Source: Desulfococcaceae bacterium HSG9 (GTDB lineage: Bacteria > Desulfobacterota > Desulfobacteria > Desulfobacterales > JAUCGF01). Taken from it: a stretch of DNA of 49,934 nt. Within the stretch, counting starts at the first letter, position 1; each line of letters starts with the position of its first letter. Shown piece after piece: positions 7,845 to 14,925 of the stretch. The position numbers and the translations under genes are program-made. The stretch lies in assembly GCA_030378005.1 (NCBI GenBank), contig JAUCGF010000110.1, positions 1-49,934 on the forward strand, in the 5' to 3' direction. The notes under the pieces were generated by a model. The model ran no database searches. It had not been told where the DNA came from and saw only the letters and a list, made by a program, of their open reading frames with translations.

Positions 7845-8399
7845 ATGCCTACAGCCATCACCCATTCTGTAATCGGCGCTTCCGCGGCGTGCTGTTTCAG
7901 CTCCGAAAAAAAATCCCTGAAATTCCAGATATTAAGCATAGTATGTCCGGTCATTCCGGATGCGGACGTCATCGGCTACCTCTGGCTGCACATACCGTAC
8001 TCTCATTTTTTGGGTCACAGAGGCTTTTTCCACTCCCCCTTTTTCGCAGCCCTGCTCAGTATATTCATTGTTTCTGTTTTCTATCCAAAAGAAGCGGCTT
8101 TTTCAAATCAGCGATGGAAATATGCGCTTTATTTTTTTCTTATCACAGCAAGTCATGGGCTGGCAGATGCCTTGACCAACGGCGGCCGCGGTGTGGCTCT
8201 GCTGTCACCTTTTACCAGTGCCAGGTACTTTTTCCCGTGGACGCCTATTGAGGTCTCTCCGCTGAGTATCAAAGGTTTTTTAAGCCGGCGCGGCTTGACG
8301 GTTTTGATAAATGAGTTTATATGGATTTGGATACCTTCTTTTTTCATCGTTATTTTATTGAAAATAATACGAAATAAAAACAAAGTATCCGGTCACTGA
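7845..8399 (+). CDS. YdjM-like inner-membrane metal-dependent hydrolase
   Basis: A 184-residue membrane protein of the YdjM/PF04307 family, predicted membrane-bound hydrolases. Visible signatures are the N-terminal MPTAITHSVIGASAACCF with the first His, CPVIPDADVIGY (Asp motif), HFLGHRGFFHSPFFAAL with several histidines, and ASHGLADALTNGGRGVALLSPF with a further His and Asp. These make a probable metal site at the membrane surface. Three to four hydrophobic helices are apparent, and the C-terminus ends in a lysine-rich tail. AGGA precedes the ATG at 7845. E. coli YdjM is LexA-controlled, but I see no LexA box here. The substrate is unknown for the whole family. Confidence 0.85.
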   Translation: MPTAITHSVIGASAACCFSSEKKSLKFQILSIVCPVIPDADVIGYLWLHIPYSHFLGHRGFFHSPFFAALLSIFIVSVFYPKEAAFSNQRWKYALYFFLITASHGLADALTNGGRGVALLSPFTSARYFFPWTPIEVSPLSIKGFLSRRGLTVLINEFIWIWIPSFFIVILLKIIRNKNKVSGH

Positions 8400-8448
8400 T
8401 CGTAAGGGTGTTATCAACTATAAATGACTGGAATAAAAGGAGTGTGAT

Positions 8449-9051
8449 ATGACAGATTTAATCGACGCTGTTTATTTTAAGGACTTGACTGAACTGAATC
8501 CGGAAGATGTCAGCAAGCGGGCGTTATGCCGATACGATGATATAAAAAAATGTTATACCTTACCCGTATGGGGTGATGAATACGCTGTCTATCCATATAA
8601 ACAGAGGATTGAGCGTATCAGCAAAAATTTTGAAAATCAGCATGAGTATTTAGAACTCTTCATTATCCATTATCTCCTGAAATCAAAGGAAAACGCACTT
8701 TGCAATGAATGGATATCAGAAAAAGATATTCCCGGGGGTGCCACATTTTTCCGCGGCCCGCATGTGATACCGACCGATATGATCGCTTCACGATACAACG
8801 ACGCGATTGAAAAGTTCAAAAAAATTTGTGAGCAACATGGCGGGGTTCCACTTGAAATGGCGGATGCGGCCTATATTTTCAAAATCGCACCCCGCATTCC
8901 GGTAGCCGTTCTGTATTGGGAGGGCGATGATGAATTTCCGCCTGAATCAAAAATATTATACGACAAGTCCGTTATCGAACATCTGACTTCGGATATCATA
9001 TTTGCTTTGGCGGTCGCTATTTGCGAAAGAATCGGAAGCCCGCCTGTGTGA
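8449..9051 (+). CDS. DUF3786 family protein
   Basis: A 200-residue protein that matches DUF3786 as I recall it, especially the C-terminal AVLYWEGDDEFPPESKILYD followed by HLTSDIIFALAVAICERIG, and the central IHYLLKSKENALCNEWISEKDIPGGATFFRGPH. The family is widespread in anaerobic bacteria and archaea; its function is unknown, and some members are fused to iron-sulfur domains. It has no signal peptide and no transmembrane segment. A strong AAGGAG lies ahead of the ATG. It stands alone between the YdjM-like gene and the methyltransferase that opens the restriction-modification region. Family membership is fairly secure; the role is not. Confidence 0.8.
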   Translation: MTDLIDAVYFKDLTELNPEDVSKRALCRYDDIKKCYTLPVWGDEYAVYPYKQRIERISKNFENQHEYLELFIIHYLLKSKENALCNEWISEKDIPGGATFFRGPHVIPTDMIASRYNDAIEKFKKICEQHGGVPLEMADAAYIFKIAPRIPVAVLYWEGDDEFPPESKILYDKSVIEHLTSDIIFALAVAICERIGSPPV

Positions 9052-9111
9052 TGACTTGACGCTTTAACTTTTATCGAAGGCGCAGTTGATTATGAATGTT
9101 CCGTCTGTTAT

Positions 9112-9139
9112 CCGGAGTGCCAAACTTCAATTTGGCGGC
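9112..9139. repeat. Half-copy of the GGAGTGCCAAACTTCA dyad repeat
   Basis: The sequence at 9112-9139 differs from the left arm of the 21246-21316 element at one base (CTTCAA for CTTCAG), and it contains the small palindrome GCCAAA-CTTCAA-TTTGGC. The inverted right arm is missing. It sits in the 209-bp gap between the DUF3786 gene and the methyltransferase, where I see no other gene. Confidence 0.75.
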
Positions 9140-9260
9140 TCTCCTTTACAAGATTGCCACTTATTCGCCCAAAGAATCACTATTCCAACGGACACATACC
9201 GGAAGGCTGTCCCGGGGCTTTAAACATCAAACTTAAACTTGAAAAAAACAGGTAAGATTT

Positions 9261-10361
9261 ATGGATAAAAACAAGGATGCAAACCATCAAGATTTTTCAC
9301 AACAGATGACCGCTATTTTAAATTACGGCGCGTTAAACCTTGCCATGGGGATCGGATACAAAATTCGGCTCTTTGATATTATGGATCAATCAGATTGCCC
9401 CTGCACCGCATCAGTTATAGCGGATAAAGCCGGATTAGACGAAAGGTATATCAGGGAATGGCTTGGCGTTATGGTTTCAGGGCAGATCGTGAAATTATCG
9501 CATAACATTCAAGGAGATGATCTGTTTTATCTGCCTAAAGCCCACGGCGACTTGCTGACAAGACGAGCAGGCAATTCCAATTTGGGAGTATATACTCAGG
9601 AAATACCGCTGTTGACGCAGTGCGCAATGGAGCCGGTCATTAAAGGATTTTATTCCGGACAAGGGGTGAATTATGAAAATTACCCTGAATTTCAAAACTT
9701 TATGGCTCAACTGGCTAACGCCAAACACCGCGATGTATTGGTTGATCGATTTTTACCGTCGGTTGACAAAGGACGATTGATTCAAAGGTTAAAGCGCGGA
9801 ATTCGAGTCTGCGATCTCGGATGTGCGGAAGGAATTGCGGTGATGCTCATGGCTGAAGCATTTCCTGACAGCGAGTTTGTCGGCATCGACATCGCCGATG
9901 AAGCGATTGAAAAAGCCCGGACAGAAACCTGCCGTCAGGGATTGAAAAATGTCACCTTTCTGAAATCAGATGCTTCGACTCTCAAAGATCGTCATGATCT
10001 TGCAAAATCTTATGATTATGTGACCGCCTTTGACGCTATCCACGACCAGACCCGGCCATCAGACGCCCTGGAAGGAGTTTGCGCCATTTTAAAAGATGAC
10101 GGACTGTTTTCAATGATTGATATCGCGGCTGGCAGCCGTTTATCCGATAATAAGGATCATCCCATGGGGCCATTTTTGTACACAGTCAGTTTGATGCACT
10201 GTATGCCGGTGGGGCTGGCCGATGGCGGTGCGGGCTTGGGGATGATGTGGGGCCGTCAAAAGGCTGTTGAAATGCTCGATCAAGCCGGTTTTAAAAAGGT
10301 GGAAGTATTGGAAATTCCTGATGACCCTTTTAATCTTCATTTCCAGAGCAGGAAAAAATGA
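9261..10361 (+). CDS. SAM-dependent methyltransferase with N-terminal winged helix (Rv2258c-like)
   Basis: A 366-residue class I methyltransferase. The N-terminal third (about residues 10-100) is a winged-helix region of the Rv2258c type (IGYKIRLFDIMD, LDERYIREWLGVMV). The SAM-binding motif I is RVCDLGCAEGIAVMLMAEAF (about 188-207), followed by FVGIDIADEAIEKA and the loop VTAFDAIHDQTRPSDAL. Such enzymes act on small molecules or proteins and not on DNA; the NPPY motif is absent. AGGTAAG precedes the ATG. Its last codons overlap the start of hsdM by 4 bases (ATGA), and the hsdM ribosome site GCAGGA lies inside its 3' end. It may therefore be co-translated with the first modification gene, although a functional link is not established. 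Confidence 0.87.
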   Translation: MDKNKDANHQDFSQQMTAILNYGALNLAMGIGYKIRLFDIMDQSDCPCTASVIADKAGLDERYIREWLGVMVSGQIVKLSHNIQGDDLFYLPKAHGDLLTRRAGNSNLGVYTQEIPLLTQCAMEPVIKGFYSGQGVNYENYPEFQNFMAQLANAKHRDVLVDRFLPSVDKGRLIQRLKRGIRVCDLGCAEGIAVMLMAEAFPDSEFVGIDIADEAIEKARTETCRQGLKNVTFLKSDASTLKDRHDLAKSYDYVTAFDAIHDQTRPSDALEGVCAILKDDGLFSMIDIAAGSRLSDNKDHPMGPFLYTVSLMHCMPVGLADGGAGLGMMWGRQKAVEMLDQAGFKKVEVLEIPDDPFNLHFQSRKK

Positions 10362-11842
10362 ACAAACCCAAAATAACCTTATCACAAATCGAACAATATC
10401 TGTCTAAAGCGGCCTGGATTCTTAAAGGCCCGGTTGACGCTTCGGATTTTAAAGTGTACATTTTTCCGTTGCTGTTCTTTAAACGCATATCCGATGTTTA
10501 TACGGAAGAGTTTGCCCAGGTGTTGGAAGAATCGGATGGAGATAAAGAGTATGCCGCTTTGCCTGAATTTCATCGTTTTAAAGTGCCGCTGGGCTGTCAT
10601 TGGCAAGATGTGCGCGAAACGACCGTCAATGTCGGTCTGGCTGTTGAAAAGGCGTTGCGCTGCATTGAACAGGCCAATCAGGAAGCGCTTTATGGTATTT
10701 TCGGCGATGCCCAATGGAGCAATAAGGATAAATTGTCCGATAAACTGCTCATTGATCTGATTGAACATTTTTCGCAATACACCCTGGGCAATACCAATGT
10801 CGATCCCGATATGCTGGGCCAGGCCAATGAATATCTTATCAAGCACTTTGCCGATTTGACCAATAAAAAAGCCGGTGAATTTTATACGCCGCGTTCCGTG
10901 GTTCATCTGCTTGGGCTGATTTTAGACCCTCAAGAGGGCCAAAGCATCTATGACCCGGCCTGCGGCACCGGCGGCATGTTGCTGGAATGTGTGGATCATC
11001 TTAAAAAGAATAAAGAAGATTATCGCACTTTAAAACTGTATGGCCAGGAAAAAAATCTTTCTTCCAGTTCCATCGCCCGCATGAATATGTTTTTGCATGG
11101 TATTGAGGATTTTAAAATCGTTCGCGGAGACACGCTCCGCAATCCCGCTTTTTTTGAAGCCGACGGGCTGCAAACCTTTGATTGTGTGATCGCCAATCCG
11201 CCCTTTTCTTTAAAAGCCTGGGGTTCTGAAAACTGGGCGAATGATCCTTATGGACGCAATATCGCGGGCACACCGCCCAAAGGCAATGGCGATATGGCTT
11301 GGGTGCAGCACATGGTGAAATCCATGAATGACACCGGGCGCATGACCGTGGTTTTGCCACATGGCGCTTTGTTCCGCAAAGGGGCCGAAGGCAAAATCCG
11401 CAAAGCCCTTTTGGAACAAGATTTATTAGAGGCCGTGATCGGTTTGGGGCCGAATATCTTTTATGGAACATCATTGGCCGCCTGTGTGATGGTCTTTAAG
11501 CGCAATAAAGCGCCGGCAAAAAAGGATAAGGTTCTGTTTATCGATGCGTCTGATTTGATCCGCACGGGACGCGCCCAAAACTTTTTAGAACCGCAACATG
11601 TCAAACAGATTTTTGATTGGTATGCGGCTTTTGATGATGTGGAAAATTATGTCAAAGCGGCTGCCATTGAAGATATCAAAGAAAATGACTTTAATCTCAA
11701 TATTCCTTTGTATGTTGAAAAGATAATTGAAGATAACCTGCCATCCGTTGAAGAAGCCATGGCGGATTTAAAAACCGCTTGGAAAGCGAGTTTGAAGGCC
11801 GAAGAAAAATTTAAGTCAATATTAAAGAGATTTGTCAAATGA
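10358..11842 (+). CDS. hsdM: Type I restriction-modification methyltransferase subunit, first copy
   Basis: A 494-residue HsdM. The N-terminal helical HsdM domain includes YIFPLLFFKRISDVY, and the N6-adenine methyltransferase domain has motif I DPACGTGGML (about residues 199-208) and catalytic NPPF (280-283). Both catalytic motifs are intact. M subunits methylate adenine in half-sites chosen by an HsdS subunit. This copy has no hsdS behind it: it is followed by 466 bp of repeats and then a second, divergent hsdM with its own hsdS and hsdR. It overlaps the preceding SAM methyltransferase by 4 bases. It may share the downstream HsdS, pair with one encoded elsewhere, or be a relic of a second system whose S and R genes were lost. 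Confidence 0.93.
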   Translation: MNKPKITLSQIEQYLSKAAWILKGPVDASDFKVYIFPLLFFKRISDVYTEEFAQVLEESDGDKEYAALPEFHRFKVPLGCHWQDVRETTVNVGLAVEKALRCIEQANQEALYGIFGDAQWSNKDKLSDKLLIDLIEHFSQYTLGNTNVDPDMLGQANEYLIKHFADLTNKKAGEFYTPRSVVHLLGLILDPQEGQSIYDPACGTGGMLLECVDHLKKNKEDYRTLKLYGQEKNLSSSSIARMNMFLHGIEDFKIVRGDTLRNPAFFEADGLQTFDCVIANPPFSLKAWGSENWANDPYGRNIAGTPPKGNGDMAWVQHMVKSMNDTGRMTVVLPHGALFRKGAEGKIRKALLEQDLLEAVIGLGPNIFYGTSLAACVMVFKRNKAPAKKDKVLFIDASDLIRTGRAQNFLEPQHVKQIFDWYAAFDDVENYVKAAAIEDIKENDFNLNIPLYVEKIIEDNLPSVEEAMADLKTAWKASLKAEEKFKSILKRFVK

Positions 11843-11911
11843 CCTGACAGAATGTGGCAAGGTAAATCGGCTACCAACATAAGCTGGGACACTAAATGTA
11901 GTCGTAGTAGT

Positions 11912-11985
11912 CGTAGGTTGGGTTGAGGAACGAAACCTGACATCAGCCTGAATTTGTTGGGTTTCGTTCCTCAACCCAACCTACG
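11912..11985. repeat. GTAGGTTGGGTTGAGG inverted repeat element
   Basis: The left arm begins CGTAGGTTGGGTTGAGGAAC (11912-11937) and the right arm is its near-perfect inverse, ending CAACCCAACCTACG (11959-11985), with a 21-base loop. This GTAGGTTGGGTT..GAACGAAACC palindrome is a widespread mobile small repeat in many bacterial phyla. Here it lies 70 bp after the first hsdM stop, where the stem could end transcription. No coding capacity. Confidence 0.85.
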
Positions 11986-12049
11986 TCTGTCCCGCCTTAT
12001 ATGGGTAGCCGGTAAATCATTGTGAGACTGCCAACCTTATTTCAGTTTT

Positions 12050-12199
12050 TTTAAACCTTAGTAGATATGAAAATTAACATATCTTAAACCTTATTACCTT
12101 ATCAGATACTGACAGTCCGTTATGCAACAGAGCGCTTTACAGAGAAATAAGGTAATAAGGTAAAGAGATATATCAGTATTTTGGCTACTAAGGTTTAAA
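12050..12199. repeat. Nested 150-bp inverted repeat between the two hsdM genes
   Basis: Outer arms TTTAAACCTTAGTAG (12050-12064) and CTACTAAGGTTTAAA (12185-12199) are exact inverses. Inner arms AACCTTATTACCTTAT (12087-12102) and ATAAGGTAATAAGGT (12147-12161) match at 15 positions. The whole 150 bp can fold on itself, with a spacer around CAACAGAGCGC. It resembles a MITE or other decayed palindromic element. The gap 11843-12308 holds this, the element at 11912-11985 and the hairpin at 12227-12290, and no gene. Confidence 0.75.
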
Positions 12200-12226
12200 A
12201 CGATAAAATAAGGTTTAAGTACTGCA

Positions 12227-12290
12227 AGAAATCGGATTTTTCTAAAAAATCCGATTTCTAAAATACCGGAAAATTTTTGTCTAAGTACTT
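12227..12290. repeat. 64-bp hairpin repeat, copy 1
   Basis: AGAAATCGGATTTTT (12227-12241) and its exact inverse (12245-12259) form a 15-bp stem with a CTA loop, followed by AAATACCGGAAAA and GTCTAAGTACTT. The same 64 bases recur at 48966-49029 with about six transitions. TTAAGTACT (12215) and AAGTACTTAA (12283) frame this copy like terminal inverted repeats. It lies just ahead of the second hsdM, so it may also act as an attenuating hairpin. Confidence 0.8.
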
Positions 12291-12308
12291 AATTATAAGG
12301 ATTTTCAA

Positions 12309-13766
12309 ATGACCCAACAGGAATTGGAAAAATATCTCTGGGGCGCGGCAACCGCCCTGCGAGGCACTATCGATGCCGGCGATTATAAACAATACATCTT
12401 TCCGCTGCTTTTTTTTAAGCGGATTTGCGATGTGTATGACGAAGAATCCGAAGAGGCGCTGGCCGAGAGCGATGGCGACAGGGAGTATGCCGAATTTGCC
12501 GAGAACCACCGTTTTCAGGTGCCTGAAAACGCCCATTGGAATGCGGTGCGCGAAACCGCGGTGAATGTAGGCGCAGCCTTGCAAAATGCCATGCGCGCTA
12601 TTGAACAAGCAAACCCGGATACCCTTTATGGCATTTTTGGCGATGCCGGTTGGACCAATAAAAACCGTCTTTCCGATGAAACCCTGACTGATTTAATCGA
12701 ACACTATTCACAGCATAAACTGAACTCGGCCGCCGTGCCGGATGATCAACTGGGCAACGCTTACGAATATCTGATAAAAGAGTTTGCCGATGACAGCGGC
12801 CATACGGCGGCGGAATTTTACACCAACCGCACGGTTGTCAAACTGATGACCATGATCATGAACCCCAAGCCAGGTGAAACGGTTTATGATCCGGCCTGCG
12901 GTTCCGGCGGTTTGCTGCTCAATTGCGCCCTGCATTTAAAAGCCGAAGGCAAGGAGTACCGCACTCTCAAACTTTTCGGCCAGGAAATCAACCTGATCAC
13001 CTCGGCCATCGCCCGGATGAATATGTTTATGCACGGCATTGAGGAGTTCAGCATTGCGCGCGGCAATACCCTGGCAAATCCCGCTTTTATTGAAAATGAT
13101 GAATTAAAACGCTTTAATGTGATTCTGGCCAATCCGCCGTATTCCATAAAAGCGTGGGATCGCAAGAGTTTCGTAAATGATCCCTATGGGCGCAATTTGT
13201 GGGGTACGCCTCCCCAGGGATGCGCGGATTATGCGTTTCAGCAGCATATTCAGAAAAGTCTGGATGCGCATAATGGCCGTTCTATAGTCTTATGGCCCTA
13301 TGGAGTTCTTTTTAGAGAATCTGAAAGGCACATGAGACAAAAAATGATTAAGCAAGATTTAGTTGAATGTGTGATTGCTTTAGGGAAAAACCTTTTTTAT
13401 AATTCAATAATGGAATCGTGTTTATTAATAACGAATAATAATAAATCTAAAGAAAGAAAAGAACAAATTTTATTCATTGATGCGCGTGATGAATTAAAAA
13501 GAGAAAAAACTATGAGTTATCTGCTTCCCAAGCACATTAGTAAAATTCATAATGTATTTAAAAATTATATTTCAGAAGATGGCTTTTCAAGCATTGTGGG
13601 TATAAAAGATATCGTTAAAAAAGAAAGCAGCCTTAATATACCTTTGTATGTAAAGAAAAAAAGTGGAGAGGTAATTTTGGAACCACAAGAAGCATTTCTA
13701 AACTGGAAAAAATCATCCTCAAAGTTAAAAAAATCAATGTCGAAATTATTAGAGACACTATCATGA
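12309..13766 (+). CDS. hsdM: Type I restriction-modification methyltransferase subunit, second copy
   Basis: A 485-residue HsdM with intact motif I DPACGSGGLL (about residues 194-203) and NPPY (275-278). It is clearly homologous to the first copy throughout the N-terminal and catalytic domains (YIFPLLFFKRICDVYDEE, LYGIFGDAGWTNK) but is far from identical, so the two are not a recent duplication. AAGGA precedes the ATG, and the stop overlaps hsdS in ATGA. From about 13270 (residue 320) the codon use changes sharply: the first two thirds are GC-balanced, while the last third is AT- and lysine-rich like hsdS. This suggests that the 3' end of hsdM and the start of hsdS were exchanged together by recombination. 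Confidence 0.95.
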   Translation: MTQQELEKYLWGAATALRGTIDAGDYKQYIFPLLFFKRICDVYDEESEEALAESDGDREYAEFAENHRFQVPENAHWNAVRETAVNVGAALQNAMRAIEQANPDTLYGIFGDAGWTNKNRLSDETLTDLIEHYSQHKLNSAAVPDDQLGNAYEYLIKEFADDSGHTAAEFYTNRTVVKLMTMIMNPKPGETVYDPACGSGGLLLNCALHLKAEGKEYRTLKLFGQEINLITSAIARMNMFMHGIEEFSIARGNTLANPAFIENDELKRFNVILANPPYSIKAWDRKSFVNDPYGRNLWGTPPQGCADYAFQQHIQKSLDAHNGRSIVLWPYGVLFRESERHMRQKMIKQDLVECVIALGKNLFYNSIMESCLLITNNNKSKERKEQILFIDARDELKREKTMSYLLPKHISKIHNVFKNYISEDGFSSIVGIKDIVKKESSLNIPLYVKKKSGEVILEPQEAFLNWKKSSSKLKKSMSKLLETLS

Positions 13767-14923
13767 AAAAAAACTTAACTCAGTTAATTGAAAATAAAAT
13801 TGATAGAACAAAGTGGCAAAAGTGGAAGTTTTCTGATTTAGTTGAAAATATTGTTAATAAAGTTGTTCCCAAAGAGTCTGGCTTAAAACATTATATTGGG
13901 CTTGGACATCTTGATAGCGGCTCGCTGAAAATTAGGAGATTTGGAGAAACATCCACATTAATTGGTGATAAACTCAAAATATATAAAGGCGATTTGATAT
14001 TTGCTAAAAGAAATGCTTACTTAAAAAGAGTTGCGATTGCAGAATTTGATGCTGTTGTCTCGGCACATTCCTTAGTTCTTAGACCAAAGCCAGATAACGT
14101 TTTACCTGAATTTTTACCCTTTTTTTTATTGTCAGAGAAATTTTGGGAACGAGCAATTGAAATTTCCGTAGGGTCTCTATCACCGACAATCAATTGGAGA
14201 GTAATAGCAAAACAAGAATTCCTCCTCCCCCCCAAAGACCGACAAGCCCAACTGGCGGAACTTCTTTGGGCTATGGATGAGGTGATTGAGAAGGAGTTGG
14301 GGGTGTTGGAGAAGTTGGAAATGCTTTATCAACGTATTGCTGCTGATTTTTTTAGAAAGGATAGTAGAAAGTTTGAAACTAAAGTATTAGGTGATCTTGT
14401 ATCAATTAAGAGTGGAGTTAGCCCCTCAAAATTTAACTTTGTTCAGAAAAAGGCTGGTATTCCATATTACAAAGTGAAAGACTTAAATGAATCAATAAAA
14501 TTTCAATATTATGCAAAAGAATGGGTAGAAGAAGTTCCCAATAATGTGATCTTCCCTGAAAGTGTAATTTTTCCAAAACGCGGCGCAGCAATAATGACCA
14601 ATAAAGTACGGATCGTTATTGAGAATTGTCATATAGACACCAATACGATGGCTTTAAAAATTCGAGATCAAAAATTATTGAATAATGAATTCTTGTATTA
14701 CTTTTTACTTTATAAGGAACTATTCAGAATTGCTGATGTGGCCCAGATTCCTCAGATTAATAACAAACACATAAACCCTTATCCAATCAACTTGCCTCCC
14801 ATTGTTATTCAATTAGAGTTTGTAAAAGAGTTAAATCAAGTTGTGGAAACAATAGAATTGAACAAGTCAAAACTAATGTCTTCCAAATCCCTCCAAAAAT
14901 CCCTAATCAACCAGGTATTTTAA
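13763..14923 (+). CDS. hsdS: Type I restriction-modification specificity subunit
   Basis: A 386-residue HsdS with two target-recognition domains (about residues 15-150 and 200-340), each followed by a conserved helical spacer; the central one reads KDRQAQLAELLWAMDEVIEK and the last is VKELNQVVETIELNKSKLMS. Length and symmetry are normal. The recognition domains are very AT-rich, whereas the central spacer (14220-14345) returns to the GC content of the flanking genes, the usual pattern of a recognition domain imported by recombination at conserved spacers. It overlaps hsdM and lies 2 bases before hsdR. The DNA target cannot be deduced. Confidence 0.93.
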   Translation: MKKNLTQLIENKIDRTKWQKWKFSDLVENIVNKVVPKESGLKHYIGLGHLDSGSLKIRRFGETSTLIGDKLKIYKGDLIFAKRNAYLKRVAIAEFDAVVSAHSLVLRPKPDNVLPEFLPFFLLSEKFWERAIEISVGSLSPTINWRVIAKQEFLLPPKDRQAQLAELLWAMDEVIEKELGVLEKLEMLYQRIAADFFRKDSRKFETKVLGDLVSIKSGVSPSKFNFVQKKAGIPYYKVKDLNESIKFQYYAKEWVEEVPNNVIFPESVIFPKRGAAIMTNKVRIVIENCHIDTNTMALKIRDQKLLNNEFLYYFLLYKELFRIADVAQIPQINNKHINPYPINLPPIVIQLEFVKELNQVVETIELNKSKLMSSKSLQKSLINQVF

Positions 14924-14925
14924 CC

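Noticed and set aside
11896..11911. GTAGTC microsatellite
   Set aside because: Only two to three imperfect units next to the GTAGGTTGGGTT element; too short to mean anything.
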